Made by a program: the position numbers and the translations under genes. From Adhaeribacter aerolatus (GTDB lineage Bacteria; Bacteroidota; Bacteroidia; Cytophagales; Hymenobacteraceae), in assembly GCF_007991635.1 (NCBI RefSeq), contig NZ_BJYS01000014.1, forward strand, positions 1 to 64,000: a stretch of 64,000 nucleotides of DNA, in the 5' to 3' direction. The notes under the pieces were generated by a model. The model searched no databases. It worked only from the letters and a program-made list of their open reading frames with translations, and had not been told where the DNA came from. Numbering within the stretch: position 1 is the first letter of the stretch; every line of letters begins with the position of its first letter. Below, piece after piece: positions 9,601-18,408 of the stretch.

Positions 9601-10779
9601 TTATTTATGAATAAATTTCCCGAGTAATAGCTGCGGGGTGCGTACGCCGGCTTTTATCTCACCACTGGGTATAAGTACTCCGTCGGCCCAGTTAACCGCT
9701 GTGGTCGTAACCGGCACCTCAAAAGGAATCGTGCCTAATTTTTTCCAGGTATCGGCATGGGCATTGTATTGCAGCACTTCCTTGCTAAATCCCGGATGGG
9801 CTGACTGTAAATTAGCTTTTTGCTGAATTAATTCCTGTTTCTTCGCTTCGCCTTTTTCGGCAGCAATAGCCGCTAGCAACTGTTCGGTTTTATGAAACGT
9901 TTCGCCTTTATCGCCACCGAATAATAATATATTGCCGGCTCGGGTTGCCATACCGGTTCCAGCTGATAAAGCATAAGGTAAGGATTGCTTTTGCTGCCAC
10001 TGGCTACTTTTCAAATCATATTGGTAAACCGAATCATATAAGTCGCTGATGCCATTGCTGTTTTTCTTTCTGCCGCCGATTAAATAAATATATTGATGTT
10101 CACCACTGGACTGCATCACCATTACGGCGTGGGAAATTGGTTTTGGCAATGGGGGCAATTGCTGCCAACCAGCCGCCGGATGGTTTAAATCAAGGCTAAA
10201 AAACTGATTGGATACGCCGTCTGCCATTTCGCCTCCACCCACATAAACTTTATTATTTATAGATGTTATAGCGGCATTCGTAACCGCTATGGGCAAGTCA
10301 GGCAGGTTTTTTACCGCTATATTTTTAGTGGCTGTATCCCATTGTATTAAAAGCACCTGGTTGGTGATGCCCTTATCGTTTTCGCCACCGGCGCAAATTA
10401 TGCCTGAAGGCGTGGAACAACTGGCGCCGTACGCCACCGGGTTGGACAAATGAAAAAGCTTTGGGTAGGGTTTAATAGTATTTCCTTTAGCCTCTTTTTC
10501 AAACACGTATATATCGTTGTAATATTTTTTTGTGCCACCGAGCCAGGGCATCTTATCCGGAAAGTTGGCGCCGCCCGCTACTACCAGCACCTGGTGGTGA
10601 ACGCCCGCAACCGGACCTGCCAGGCCTAAGGCCTTGGCTTGTCCGGTTAGGGCTGGCAGTTCAACGGCCACTTTCCAGTTTATAGCCTGAACGGTTTGGC
10701 TTTGGGCCATCGTTTGATTATGCATTATCATTACTAAGATTAAAGCAATTGTATGGAATAGCTCTATTTTCATCAGCAA
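9601..10779 (-). CDS. nanM: Kelch-repeat N-acetylneuraminate epimerase (cyclically permuted mutarotase)
   Basis: This 392-residue exported protein has a signal peptide at about 1-25 (start at Met1 or Met3). It consists of Kelch-type blades with repeated Gly-Gly strand ends, for example VVAGGANFPD, ICAGGEND, VGGGEMADG, LIGGRKK and LFGGDKGE. NanM-type mutarotases speed conversion of alpha-N-acetylneuraminate, the sialidase product, to the beta anomer in the periplasm. The GGANFPDKMPW segment is typical of this family. It begins 4 bp after the NanA stop codon, so the two are probably translated together. Its location between lyase and transporter supports the call. Confidence 0.88.
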   Translation of the reverse strand: MLMKIELFHTIALILVMIMHNQTMAQSQTVQAINWKVAVELPALTGQAKALGLAGPVAGVHHQVLVVAGGANFPDKMPWLGGTKKYYNDIYVFEKEAKGNTIKPYPKLFHLSNPVAYGASCSTPSGIICAGGENDKGITNQVLLIQWDTATKNIAVKNLPDLPIAVTNAAITSINNKVYVGGGEMADGVSNQFFSLDLNHPAAGWQQLPPLPKPISHAVMVMQSSGEHQYIYLIGGRKKNSNGISDLYDSVYQYDLKSSQWQQKQSLPYALSAGTGMATRAGNILLFGGDKGETFHKTEQLLAAIAAEKGEAKKQELIQQKANLQSAHPGFSKEVLQYNAHADTWKKLGTIPFEVPVTTTAVNWADGVLIPSGEIKAGVRTPQLLLGKFIHK

Positions 10780-10783
10780 TAAG

Positions 10784-11725
10784 CTAAGATGTTACTAGCT
10801 GCGGATTTCTGGATTTATAAGTCTCAAACGGAAGAGCCTGTACCTCTTTTTTAAAGGCCTCAAACGCATTGTGGCTCATATTTTTTACCGGCAGGCGAAA
10901 TTCGCCGCAATTCAGTCCCACTAATTTCATGTAAGCTTTACCCGTAGCAATGCCGCCGTATTTGCCTAACAAACTAATCATGTCAATCGATTGCTGCTGC
11001 AGTGCCTGTGCCTTGCTGAGATCGCCTTTGTTGAACGCATCAATCAGTTGATTATATAAGGGCGCAGCATAGTTGTAGGTGCTTCCTACCCCACCTTTGG
11101 CTCCCAGTACCAACGCCGACAACAAGTTCTCGTCGCGGCCCCAGAGCAAATCGTATTTACCATTGGCAAAATGCAGGCAGGAGAGAAAATCCATAAAATC
11201 TTCGTGGGTATATTTAATGCCGGCAAAATTAACAATGCGGCCGTCAACTTCCCGCAACAAGTCAATCATGGCAAAATTTACGCCGGTGAGCACCGGAATG
11301 TGGTAATAATAAAATGGCATTTCCGGTACGGCTTCGGCAACAGCCTGGCAACAGGCCGCCAACATTTGCACATTGGCCGGTTTAAAATAAAAAGGCGCGG
11401 TAAACGAAACAGCGTATAAATTTACACTTTGGGCATGGCGGGCCAGGTCGATGGCATCCTGTAGGCAGGTACCACCCACCAACGTGATAACTTTAAAATC
11501 AGCATCCTGCTCCGTAGCGCTGGCCCAAGCTTCGGCTACGCTTTTCTTCTCTTCGAGGGTAAGCGACACGCCTTCGCCGGTAGAGCCGCAGATAAAAGCC
11601 CCGGTATTAGCGTTGGCTTTCAGCATGCGGTAATAATCCGGAATAATATCCAGGTTTAAGCTACCATCGGGGTGCATGGGCGTAAAAGGAGCCGCAATAA
11701 GCCCGGTTAATTGATTGATTTTCAT
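10784..11725 (-). CDS. nanA: N-acetylneuraminate lyase
   Basis: The 313-residue cytosolic protein belongs to the DHDPS/NAL class I aldolases. It has the pyruvate-carboxylate motif GSTGEG (47-52), the Tyr-rich strand PFYYYHIP (about 137-144) that holds the catalytic Tyr, and the Schiff-base lysine in FAGIKYT (Lys171). It splits N-acetylneuraminate into N-acetylmannosamine and pyruvate. In sialic-acid lyases the residue pattern after GSTGEG differs from DHDPS, and the genetic context (sialidase, O-acetylesterase, NanM, epimerase) settles the choice in favour of NanA. It is separated from the upstream SusD gene by 224 bp containing hairpins. Confidence 0.92.
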   Translation of the reverse strand: MKINQLTGLIAAPFTPMHPDGSLNLDIIPDYYRMLKANANTGAFICGSTGEGVSLTLEEKKSVAEAWASATEQDADFKVITLVGGTCLQDAIDLARHAQSVNLYAVSFTAPFYFKPANVQMLAACCQAVAEAVPEMPFYYYHIPVLTGVNFAMIDLLREVDGRIVNFAGIKYTHEDFMDFLSCLHFANGKYDLLWGRDENLLSALVLGAKGGVGSTYNYAAPLYNQLIDAFNKGDLSKAQALQQQSIDMISLLGKYGGIATGKAYMKLVGLNCGEFRLPVKNMSHNAFEAFKKEVQALPFETYKSRNPQLVTS

Positions 11726-11853
11726 TTGATTTTAATTAATTAATTAATAATCAGAAATTTATTTTTTTTCCTGCAGAACAGGTAATTCCTTACTACCCTT
11801 TCCCTGTGATTAAACTGAGAAAACCGGCATTTAATCGTGCGGAGGAACCAGGT

Positions 11854-11942
11854 GGCTAAACCTGGCAGTTTCGTATTTGCTGCCAGGAATTATTTAGCCA
11901 TCCCGGTAATCCACCCGTACTAAAAATTCTCTGTAATTTTTA
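11854..11942 (-). promoter_or_regulatory. Two intercistronic hairpins between susD and nanA
   Basis: On the minus-strand transcript, the first hairpin (TAAAAATT at 11921-11928 with AATTTTTA at 11935-11942) lies just after the SusD stop. A stronger one follows: CTGCCAGG at 11880-11887 with CCTGGCAG at 11861-11868, extended by GGCTAAA/TTTAGCC outer arms and a 5-nt bulge. Hairpins after SusCD may lower expression of downstream genes or protect the upstream message; that function is inferred. Confidence 0.45.
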
Positions 11943-11949
11943 GCAGGCT

Positions 11950-13482
11950 TTAGAATTTAGCGTAGCCAGGGGTTTGTTCCAGGGCCCGGTTATTAGTTAA
12001 AGAGTTCCGGTCAATGGGCCACAGCACTTTATAAGCTTCGGTAGGCGATAAGGTGGTATGAGCATACACGTAATTGTCTCCCATGCGGCGTAAATCGTAC
12101 CAGCGTTTGCCTTCAAAAATAAACTCGTAAAAGCGTTCCTGCAGCAGGGCTTCCCGGGGGTTGGCATCAATGGATTGATTAGGGTAGGCATGAACGGCCG
12201 GTTTATAATTAGCACCAAAAGCCCGGGTTCTTACCGCATTTATTTCAGTGGCCGGATTTTCGCCCAGCACCACTTTGGCTTCAGCCAGCAGCAAGAGCAA
12301 ATCGGCGTGCCGGTAAATCGGGAAATCGTTCGTATACTGGCGGGCACCAGCATTCTGTTCGCCCGGATATTTCTTCACAAAAGCGCCGGCAATAACATAA
12401 TTGCCGCCTACCCGCTGGGAAGCCGGCTGGATGGTAACCCGTTTGCGGGTATCGTCATCTTTAAACTTCCGGAAAGCGGCTACCCTTACCGGTGCCCGCA
12501 GCAAACCACCCCAGTTATCGGTGGTAACATTAAATTGCCGGTTGGCCAGCGAATCGTAAAAGTTCGCGATTAAGCCGGACTGGGGTACAAAGCTACTCGG
12601 GATAAAACTTTGGGTTGACTCGTTTAACAAGTAGCGGCTGGCAAATATTATCTCGGGGTTGCCTTTAGTGGTAAATACATCGGCAAAATTAGGCAGTAAA
12701 GCCAATCCCGGCACGTTGGTCTGAATATCGGTCAGCGCATTTTTGGCGATGGTGGCATCGGCTGCTCCCCCGCCCCGATGAGCCGTCCATAAATAAACCT
12801 CGCCTTTGAGCATGAGCGTAGCCGCCTTCGACCAGTAAGATTTTGTCTGACGGAATGAATAATTAGTGCCGAAGCTGGTCACTGAGTTATCTAAATCGGA
12901 CTTAATCAGTTGCATTACTTCGGCTTCCGACGACGCTGGCTTGGCCAAATTGGCAATATCAATTTCGATTACCGGCTCGGTTTGGATAACCACCTGGCCC
13001 CAGGACCGCAACAACTGGAAATAATAAAAAGCGCGCATGCCGTAAGCCTGACCCAGGTAATAGCTTTTATTTGCTTCCGTTACCACATTGGTGGTGTTTA
13101 ATTTCTCTATCAGTAAGTTCAGCTGGTTAATATTGGTGTAAAATCCGCCAAAGTTACTAATCCCGGGGTTGTCCAGGTCCAGGGTTTGCAGCCACATGCG
13201 CTCCAGGCCCTGCGAGGCTTCGCCGGTAAACGAAGCGCTGGAGCCGGGCTCCGTTCCAAAAATATCGGCCCGCAGTTCGCCCAGGAACAGGAAATTGCCA
13301 TTGTGGCTCCGGAACCGGGTATGTACGCCGGTTACAAAAGCTTCGATCTGATCCGGCGACTGCCAGTAGTTGGCATCGCTGATAGAACTGACTGGCGCCA
13401 AATCTAATTTATCCGAGCAGGAGGTGTTCAGCATTACCATCCCGGCGGCAATAATTAATATATTTTTTATATTCTTTTTCAT
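11950..13482 (-). CDS. SusD/RagB-family glycan-binding lipoprotein of the sialic acid locus
   Basis: This 510-residue outer-membrane lipoprotein has a signal peptide ending in the lipobox LNTSC (Cys22). It has the SusD layout: an N-terminal SusD-like part with TPR-type helices (NKSYYLGQAYGMRAFYYFQLLRSWG), and the C-terminal RagB/SusD signature RHADLLLLLAEAKVVLGE, ending with QERFYEFIFEGKRWYDLRRMGD. SusD proteins bind glycan at the cell surface and form the lid on the SusC barrel. It lies 21 bp after the SusC gene. The ligand is presumably sialic acid or a sialylated glycan, inferred from the operon. Confidence 0.93.
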   Translation of the reverse strand: MKKNIKNILIIAAGMVMLNTSCSDKLDLAPVSSISDANYWQSPDQIEAFVTGVHTRFRSHNGNFLFLGELRADIFGTEPGSSASFTGEASQGLERMWLQTLDLDNPGISNFGGFYTNINQLNLLIEKLNTTNVVTEANKSYYLGQAYGMRAFYYFQLLRSWGQVVIQTEPVIEIDIANLAKPASSEAEVMQLIKSDLDNSVTSFGTNYSFRQTKSYWSKAATLMLKGEVYLWTAHRGGGAADATIAKNALTDIQTNVPGLALLPNFADVFTTKGNPEIIFASRYLLNESTQSFIPSSFVPQSGLIANFYDSLANRQFNVTTDNWGGLLRAPVRVAAFRKFKDDDTRKRVTIQPASQRVGGNYVIAGAFVKKYPGEQNAGARQYTNDFPIYRHADLLLLLAEAKVVLGENPATEINAVRTRAFGANYKPAVHAYPNQSIDANPREALLQERFYEFIFEGKRWYDLRRMGDNYVYAHTTLSPTEAYKVLWPIDRNSLTNNRALEQTPGYAKF

Positions 13483-13503
13483 AATGAATTGCCTCTGACT
13501 TTA

Positions 13504-16500
13504 TTAAAATGAAACCTGCACGCCTAATACTGCTGACCGGGGAGTTGGGTAAGTACCGGTGTAAATTCCGGTAATAGAACCGCTAACAGCTGGTGGTTCG
13601 GGGCTGGGACCGCTGAACGGCGTGACATAGAATAAATTATTTAAGCTGGTATAAATCCGGGCCTGCGAAATTAGTTTAGTCCGGGCCAGCAAGGATTTAG
13701 ATACATCGTAAGACAAGGTAATTTCGCGACTGGCTAAATAATTACCTTTTTCGTAGAAGCGTGAGTTATTACCATTTAATACGGAGCCGGCGTTGTTGGC
13801 CCGGGTATAGTTTTGTTTGGAGCCCGCTACCTGGTCGGCAAAATATACCTTAGGAATATCGGTTTCGGTGTTTGTTGGTGACCAGGCATTTTTCTGCCAA
13901 TCGATGTAATTGAATGTGCCCTGGTAATTACCTAGTGTCCGGGCTACTAAATCGTTGTAAATGGTATGGCCTACGGCAAAATCAAAACGGTTGTACAGGG
14001 TAAAGTTTTTGTACGACAAGGTAGTAGAAAAACCGCCGGTCCATTTCGGGAAAATATTACCCAGATAAACCTGGTCGCGGGAGTCGATGATGTTGTTTTG
14101 GTCAACGTCTTCCCAATTTACATCGCCCGGGGTAATGCGGCCGTTCGGTCCGACGGGTAATCCGGGACCGGTAATGCGGGCAATCGCATCGGTCCGGTTG
14201 CCGGCTACTGCGGCTACTTCTTCGGCATCTTTAAAGATAGATACCTGGCGGAATCCGTAAATATCGCCTAAGCGGCCACCTTCCTGCAAACCACCTACCC
14301 AAACTACTTCACCGGCTTTGGGGTCGTACACCTGAATACCGCCCTGGCGGTTTCTTTCGTTGCCATTAAAGGGAAGTTGCAGAATTTTGTTTTTGATATA
14401 AGAAGCATTACCACCAATGGTCAGGTTAACCCCCGATGGCGAGCGCAGCACATCGGCACTCACGGTAAACTCGTATCCCTGGTTCTGGTAAGTACCTAAA
14501 TTGGTCCGCACCGTGTTAAAGCCAATGTAGCTGGGCAGGGTTAAATTAGTTAATAAATCGCTGGTGCGGCGGTCGAAATAATCGAACAGCACCGAAACTC
14601 TGTTGTCGAGGAAACCTATATCGGCCCCCACATCTATGGTTTTGCTTTTTTCCCAGCGCAGGCCTGGGTTCGGGAATTCGGTGTTCAGGAAACCGGCGTT
14701 GCCGTTGTAATTGCCTTGCAGGCCATAAACGCCCTGCACTTCGTAGCGACCTAAGCCGGCCACGTTGCCGTTTTCGCCGTAGCTTACCCGCGGCTTAAGC
14801 GATGACACATATTTCTGCAAGCCAAGGTTCTGGAAAAAAGGTTCGCGGTGAATATTCCAGCCGGCCGACATGCCCGGAAAGAAACCCGCGCGGTTATCCT
14901 GGGCTAAGCTCGAAACAGCGTCGCGCCGGAACACGGCGGTAAACAGGTAACGCTGGTCGTAATCGTAATTAAACCGGCCAAAAGCCGACAAAATGCGGTA
15001 CTCCGAAATATTACTGTAATTACTGCCGGCTGCAAAAATAGTAGAGGCATTGGCCGTAGGAATATCATCGGTAGGTGCATTCTGACCCAATACCTGCATA
15101 TCGTTCGAGCGTACGCTAAAATATTCGGCGCCCACCATGGCATCTACATTATGTTTATTGCCTATTGTCCGGACGTAGTTTAATAAACCATTGTATTGCT
15201 GCTGAAAATCGCGCGCAAAGCCGTTGGTAGAAGTACGGCTGGTATTGTTGAACGAAGGCGGATTAGCAAAAATATTGGCGTAAGTCTGTGTCGATTTCTG
15301 GAACGACTGGTTCAGATTTTCGAACAGGTAGGCGTTACCGGTTCCTTTAAAGTAAAAGCCCGGCAATATTTCCCAGTTTACGGCACCGTTTACCGTTATC
15401 CGGTTCACTTCGTTGTTCCGTTCCGCCCGGTTCAGCCAGTAAAGCGGGTTCCCGTCGCTGATGCTGTTACCCGGGTTCGGTTGGGTTTTGGCCGCATCTA
15501 TCCACGGGTTGAAGGTAGGCCAGATGGCCAGACTCCGGTAAAGGGTATTGGCCTCGCCACCTAATACACCCACCTGCGAAGAGGTAGACATGGTAACGCC
15601 GGTACTTACTTCTACATTGGGGCGAATTTTGTAGGAACCATTCAACACGCCGGAATAACGCTTGTAGCTGGAGCCAACGATAACTCCGTCTTCATCGAAA
15701 TAATCGAAGCTGGCAAAATATTTACCTTTTTCGTTCCCGCCCACCGCACTGATGTAATGGTCGCGCGTATAAGTATTCCGGAAGACCAGGTCTTCAATTT
15801 CGCCGCCGTGATCGCGGAAAATAATGGAATCGGCGGAGGTGTTATAAGGATCTGCCATTACCTCCCACCCTTCGGCGAGTAAGCCCCGGTTGCTGCCGCT
15901 GAGTTTCTGGATATCAAAAGTAGCCAGGTTAGCAGGGTCAGTCAGCATGCCCAGGCCCCGCGAAGAATTTACCTGCGCCAAGGTGCGGCCGGCGTTTAAA
16001 TAACCAAGGCGGGTATAATATATATAATCGCGGGCGCCTAAATATTTATATCCTTCCCGGCCCTTGTTATAACCACCGGTAAATTTATAAGAAATTTGGG
16101 CGGTACCACTTTTACCTTGTTTGGTGGTAATTAGAATAACCCCGTTGTTGGCCCGGGCGCCGTAAATGGCCGTTGAGGCGGCATCTTTCAGCAGTTCAAT
16201 GGAAGCAATATCTTCCGAGGCAATGTCGTTGAGCGAGCGCACAACGCCATCCACAATTACCAGTGGTGCTCCCGGACTGTTAATTGAGGCACCACCTCTT
16301 AACAAAATTACCGGTCCTGCACCTGGCTGACCGGTGCTGTTTACCACCTGCACCCCGGAAACGGTTCCCTGCAGCGCACTGCCCACATTGGCCCGTGGTA
16401 CACTTTCCAGCACCTCGGTATCTACTTTGGCCACCGAGTTGGTCAGAGTTTCGCGACTCTGGGTTCCATAACCCACCACTACTACTTCGCCCAGCATTTT

Positions 16501-16809
16501 GGCCGAAGGTTTTAAAGTTACCGTAATCGCTTCGGCGGCATTTTTAACAGGTATTTCCTGCGCATCAAAACCGGTATAACTAAAAACCAGCACATCGCCC
16601 GCCTTAGCCGGCACCGTAAATTTACCTTCCAAATCGGTAGAGGCACCTTGGGTGGTGCCTTTTACCAGTACCGTTACGCCAATCAGCGGCTGGTTATCTT
16701 CGCCGGAACTAACGCGCCCACTCACGCCCGGGGCTTGGGCACTTAAAAAATGACTGATGAGAAAGCCAATATTCAGTAATAGAATTCGGCGTAAAATTTT
16801 TGATTTCAT
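13504..16809 (-). CDS. SusC/RagA-family TonB-dependent transporter of the sialic acid locus
   Basis: This 1101-residue outer-membrane transporter has a signal peptide at about 1-24. A carboxypeptidase-regulatory-like domain follows (about 27-110, with GVTVLVKGTTQGASTDLEGKF), then the TonB-box-like stretch VVVGYGTQSRETLT. The plug domain is marked by ILLRGGASINSPGAPLVIVDG and IELLKDAASTAIYGARANNGVILITTK, and a long beta-barrel ends in an aromatic residue (VLGVQVSF). There is no STN domain, so it is unlikely to signal through an anti-sigma factor. It is the first gene of the nine-gene operon, and its upstream region carries GTAAGAC operator candidates. The start codon is preceded by CCTCCACCC, a sequence seen before other starts in the window. 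Confidence 0.95.
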   Translation of the reverse strand: MKSKILRRILLLNIGFLISHFLSAQAPGVSGRVSSGEDNQPLIGVTVLVKGTTQGASTDLEGKFTVPAKAGDVLVFSYTGFDAQEIPVKNAAEAITVTLKPSAKMLGEVVVVGYGTQSRETLTNSVAKVDTEVLESVPRANVGSALQGTVSGVQVVNSTGQPGAGPVILLRGGASINSPGAPLVIVDGVVRSLNDIASEDIASIELLKDAASTAIYGARANNGVILITTKQGKSGTAQISYKFTGGYNKGREGYKYLGARDYIYYTRLGYLNAGRTLAQVNSSRGLGMLTDPANLATFDIQKLSGSNRGLLAEGWEVMADPYNTSADSIIFRDHGGEIEDLVFRNTYTRDHYISAVGGNEKGKYFASFDYFDEDGVIVGSSYKRYSGVLNGSYKIRPNVEVSTGVTMSTSSQVGVLGGEANTLYRSLAIWPTFNPWIDAAKTQPNPGNSISDGNPLYWLNRAERNNEVNRITVNGAVNWEILPGFYFKGTGNAYLFENLNQSFQKSTQTYANIFANPPSFNNTSRTSTNGFARDFQQQYNGLLNYVRTIGNKHNVDAMVGAEYFSVRSNDMQVLGQNAPTDDIPTANASTIFAAGSNYSNISEYRILSAFGRFNYDYDQRYLFTAVFRRDAVSSLAQDNRAGFFPGMSAGWNIHREPFFQNLGLQKYVSSLKPRVSYGENGNVAGLGRYEVQGVYGLQGNYNGNAGFLNTEFPNPGLRWEKSKTIDVGADIGFLDNRVSVLFDYFDRRTSDLLTNLTLPSYIGFNTVRTNLGTYQNQGYEFTVSADVLRSPSGVNLTIGGNASYIKNKILQLPFNGNERNRQGGIQVYDPKAGEVVWVGGLQEGGRLGDIYGFRQVSIFKDAEEVAAVAGNRTDAIARITGPGLPVGPNGRITPGDVNWEDVDQNNIIDSRDQVYLGNIFPKWTGGFSTTLSYKNFTLYNRFDFAVGHTIYNDLVARTLGNYQGTFNYIDWQKNAWSPTNTETDIPKVYFADQVAGSKQNYTRANNAGSVLNGNNSRFYEKGNYLASREITLSYDVSKSLLARTKLISQARIYTSLNNLFYVTPFSGPSPEPPAVSGSITGIYTGTYPTPRSAVLGVQVSF

Positions 16810-16826
16810 GGGTGGAGGTTATTGTA

Positions 16827-16841
16827 TTAAGTAAGACATAA
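16827..16841. promoter_or_regulatory. Candidate GntR operator site 1
   Basis: The sequence TTAAGTAAGACATAA contains the GTnnnAC core of GntR-superfamily operators. It differs at one position from the palindrome at 17092-17106. It lies 18 bp upstream of the SusC start codon, where a bound repressor could block transcription of the sialic-acid operon. The regulator is encoded on the other side of the region. Confidence 0.6.
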
Positions 16842-16891
16842 TTAAATAAAAAGCATTCCTTAACTAAAAATCATTTAAATTTTAAGCAAAA

Positions 16892-16898
16892 GTCTTAC
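16892..16898. promoter_or_regulatory. Candidate GntR operator site 2 (inverted core)
   Basis: GTCTTAC is the exact reverse complement of the GTAAGAC core at sites 1 and 3. Its flanks are less symmetric than those of the other two, so it may be a weaker site. Confidence 0.45.
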
Positions 16899-16937
16899 AA
16901 CTTTGGCAGTAAAAAATTATATATGTTAAAAAATCTG

Positions 16938-16945
16938 TATCTTTG
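16938..16945 (+). promoter_or_regulatory. Bacteroidetes-type -7 box (TATCTTTG)
   Basis: TATCTTTG is an exact match to the Bacteroidetes -7 consensus TAnnTTTG and points towards the gntR gene. A start here would give a leader of about 280 nt. No clear TTG/TTTG -33 element stands at the usual distance, so the promoter call is tentative. Confidence 0.45.
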
Positions 16946-17091
16946 CAGCCCTAAAAAGGAAAATTTAGGACAGGAAAAATTCTTCTGACGCTAAAGATGA
17001 TTATTAAATTGGAACTTAATTTTCTGTACAAGTATTTTATAGACATATCAATTGATGCCGAGAGTCTTTAAAGCCAAAATAACATATTGCT

Positions 17092-17106
17092 TTATGTAAG
17101 ACATAA
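17092..17106. promoter_or_regulatory. Candidate GntR operator site 3 (perfect palindrome)
   Basis: TTATGTAAGACATAA is a perfect inverted repeat (TTATGT / ACATAA around AAG) with the GTnnnAC core expected for FadR-type GntR regulators. It lies 121 bp upstream of gntR, consistent with autoregulation and with control of the divergent sialic-acid operon. Confidence 0.65.
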
Positions 17107-17227
17107 GAAAGGTAAAAATTACTTTCAGCTATTCCAAACAAAATCTTAAATATTTTTTAACATAACCTTAATCTGGCTTAATAAGTAGGTCGGGTTAGAA
17201 TGAGGTACATCTGAATATATACCGTTA

Positions 17228-17929
17228 ATGGAGAATATAATTAATAAATTAGAGATGATTGACACCAGCTCGCTGGTAGATAGAGTCGAAATGAATTTAA
17301 TTGAATTGCTGGTTAAAAAGAATTTAAAGGTGGGCAGCTCTATCCCGACCGAAATTGAACTGGCTGGCGCCTTGGGAGTGAGCCGCTCCGTTATTCGGGA
17401 GGCTCTGGTGCGGCTGCGCATGATAGGGTTGATTGAATCTAAAAAACACCGGGGCGCTATTATTACCAACCCGGACCTGCTGGCTCTGCTGGAGAAAAGA
17501 ATGATTCCGCAGGTGCTGGATGATGGAACGCTGCGCGAAATATTTGAATTGCGTTTGGTGCTGGAAATAGGTATGGCTGATCTCATTATGGAAAGAGTAA
17601 CGCCGGAGCAAATAGCCGAACTTAAGGAAATTGTAGCCAACGAACCCAACCAAACCGAATCGTACCAGTTTCAGATTCAGCACGAAATTAATTTCCACGG
17701 CAAATTGTATGACATATCTGGTAACGAAACCCTGAAAAAGTTTCAGAAGATGCTGTTGCCGGTATTTGATTATGTGCACCAAAGTGGCCTTTTGAAAAAA
17801 GATGCTATCATCCGCAAATTTGTTTCGCACAAAGGCTTGGTTGATATTATTGAACACGGCTCCGCTGAAATGCTGAGAAATGCCATGCGTAATCACCTGG
17901 AAAACCATTTTGCGCGGCTATTTCATTAA
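17228..17929 (+). CDS. FadR-type GntR transcriptional regulator (NanR-like)
   Basis: This 233-residue cytosolic regulator has an N-terminal winged helix-turn-helix (about residues 15-85; SIPTEIELAGALGVSRSVIREALVRL is the recognition region, followed by the wing with KKHRGAII). Its C-terminal all-helical FCD domain (about 95-230) contains the DLIMERV, HEINFHGKLYDISG and HKGLVDIIEHG segments typical of FadR-subfamily ligand domains. FCD proteins bind small organic acids, often with a metal ion. Divergent placement next to the complete nan operon suggests it senses a sialic-acid intermediate and controls that operon. It is functionally analogous to E. coli NanR, though the exact ligand is not shown by sequence. 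Confidence 0.88.
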   Translation: MENIINKLEMIDTSSLVDRVEMNLIELLVKKNLKVGSSIPTEIELAGALGVSRSVIREALVRLRMIGLIESKKHRGAIITNPDLLALLEKRMIPQVLDDGTLREIFELRLVLEIGMADLIMERVTPEQIAELKEIVANEPNQTESYQFQIQHEINFHGKLYDISGNETLKKFQKMLLPVFDYVHQSGLLKKDAIIRKFVSHKGLVDIIEHGSAEMLRNAMRNHLENHFARLFH

Positions 17930-18408
17930 TCCCTTTTTCTTTAAAATTCCTTTTTGATATTATATCTTAATAAATATATTTTGATTTAAATTTACCCTGA
18001 AGCAGTTTAACATTTAATAAGTTGGCATATGCTGTTACCCATGCTGCGGGAGTACGAACAAGTAGTCTGGCAGAAACTTTAGCATAGGCGGTAATAACCC
18101 ATGGTTAGCACCTAATTCAAAGCAAGCAATACCTACCGGCTACTTTATCTCACAGTATTTACGCATTGGGTTTCTGCAACTAATTCTCTTTAGCTGAATT
18201 TTAATAGGGTTTTCGCACTATAAATATATGTATCAGAAGGCTTCCTCTCTTCCTGGCAGCAGATGCTCACCCCCTATTGCTCAGCTTGCTTCTGGTTAAT
18301 CCGGGGCTGTGCGTTCAATATGGGTTGATAAGAAAATGATTGGATTTATATTTTATTTATTTTATATTTAAAAAACCTGTTTTCCTTAATTAATTTAAAT
18401 TTTTAAGC
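17930..18408. other. Intergenic region without recognised gene
   Basis: This 479-bp region separates gntR from the ECF sigma gene. It is AT-rich near both ends and has mixed composition in the middle. I see no convincing ORF, tRNA, strong hairpin or exact -7 box. Confidence 0.5.

Larger units (their letters stand above)
16810..17227. promoter_or_regulatory. Divergent control region of the sialic acid operon and its GntR gene
   Basis: This 418-bp AT-rich region separates the SusC start (minus) from the gntR start (plus). It contains the three GTAAGAC/GTCTTAC sites and one -7 box listed separately. I did not find a clear -7 box on the minus strand for the SusC operon. Confidence 0.7.

Noticed and set aside
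17146-17649. Minus-strand ORF (167 codons) overlapping gntR
   Set aside because: It is antisense to a well-supported regulator gene and encodes a serine/isoleucine-rich product without domain character.
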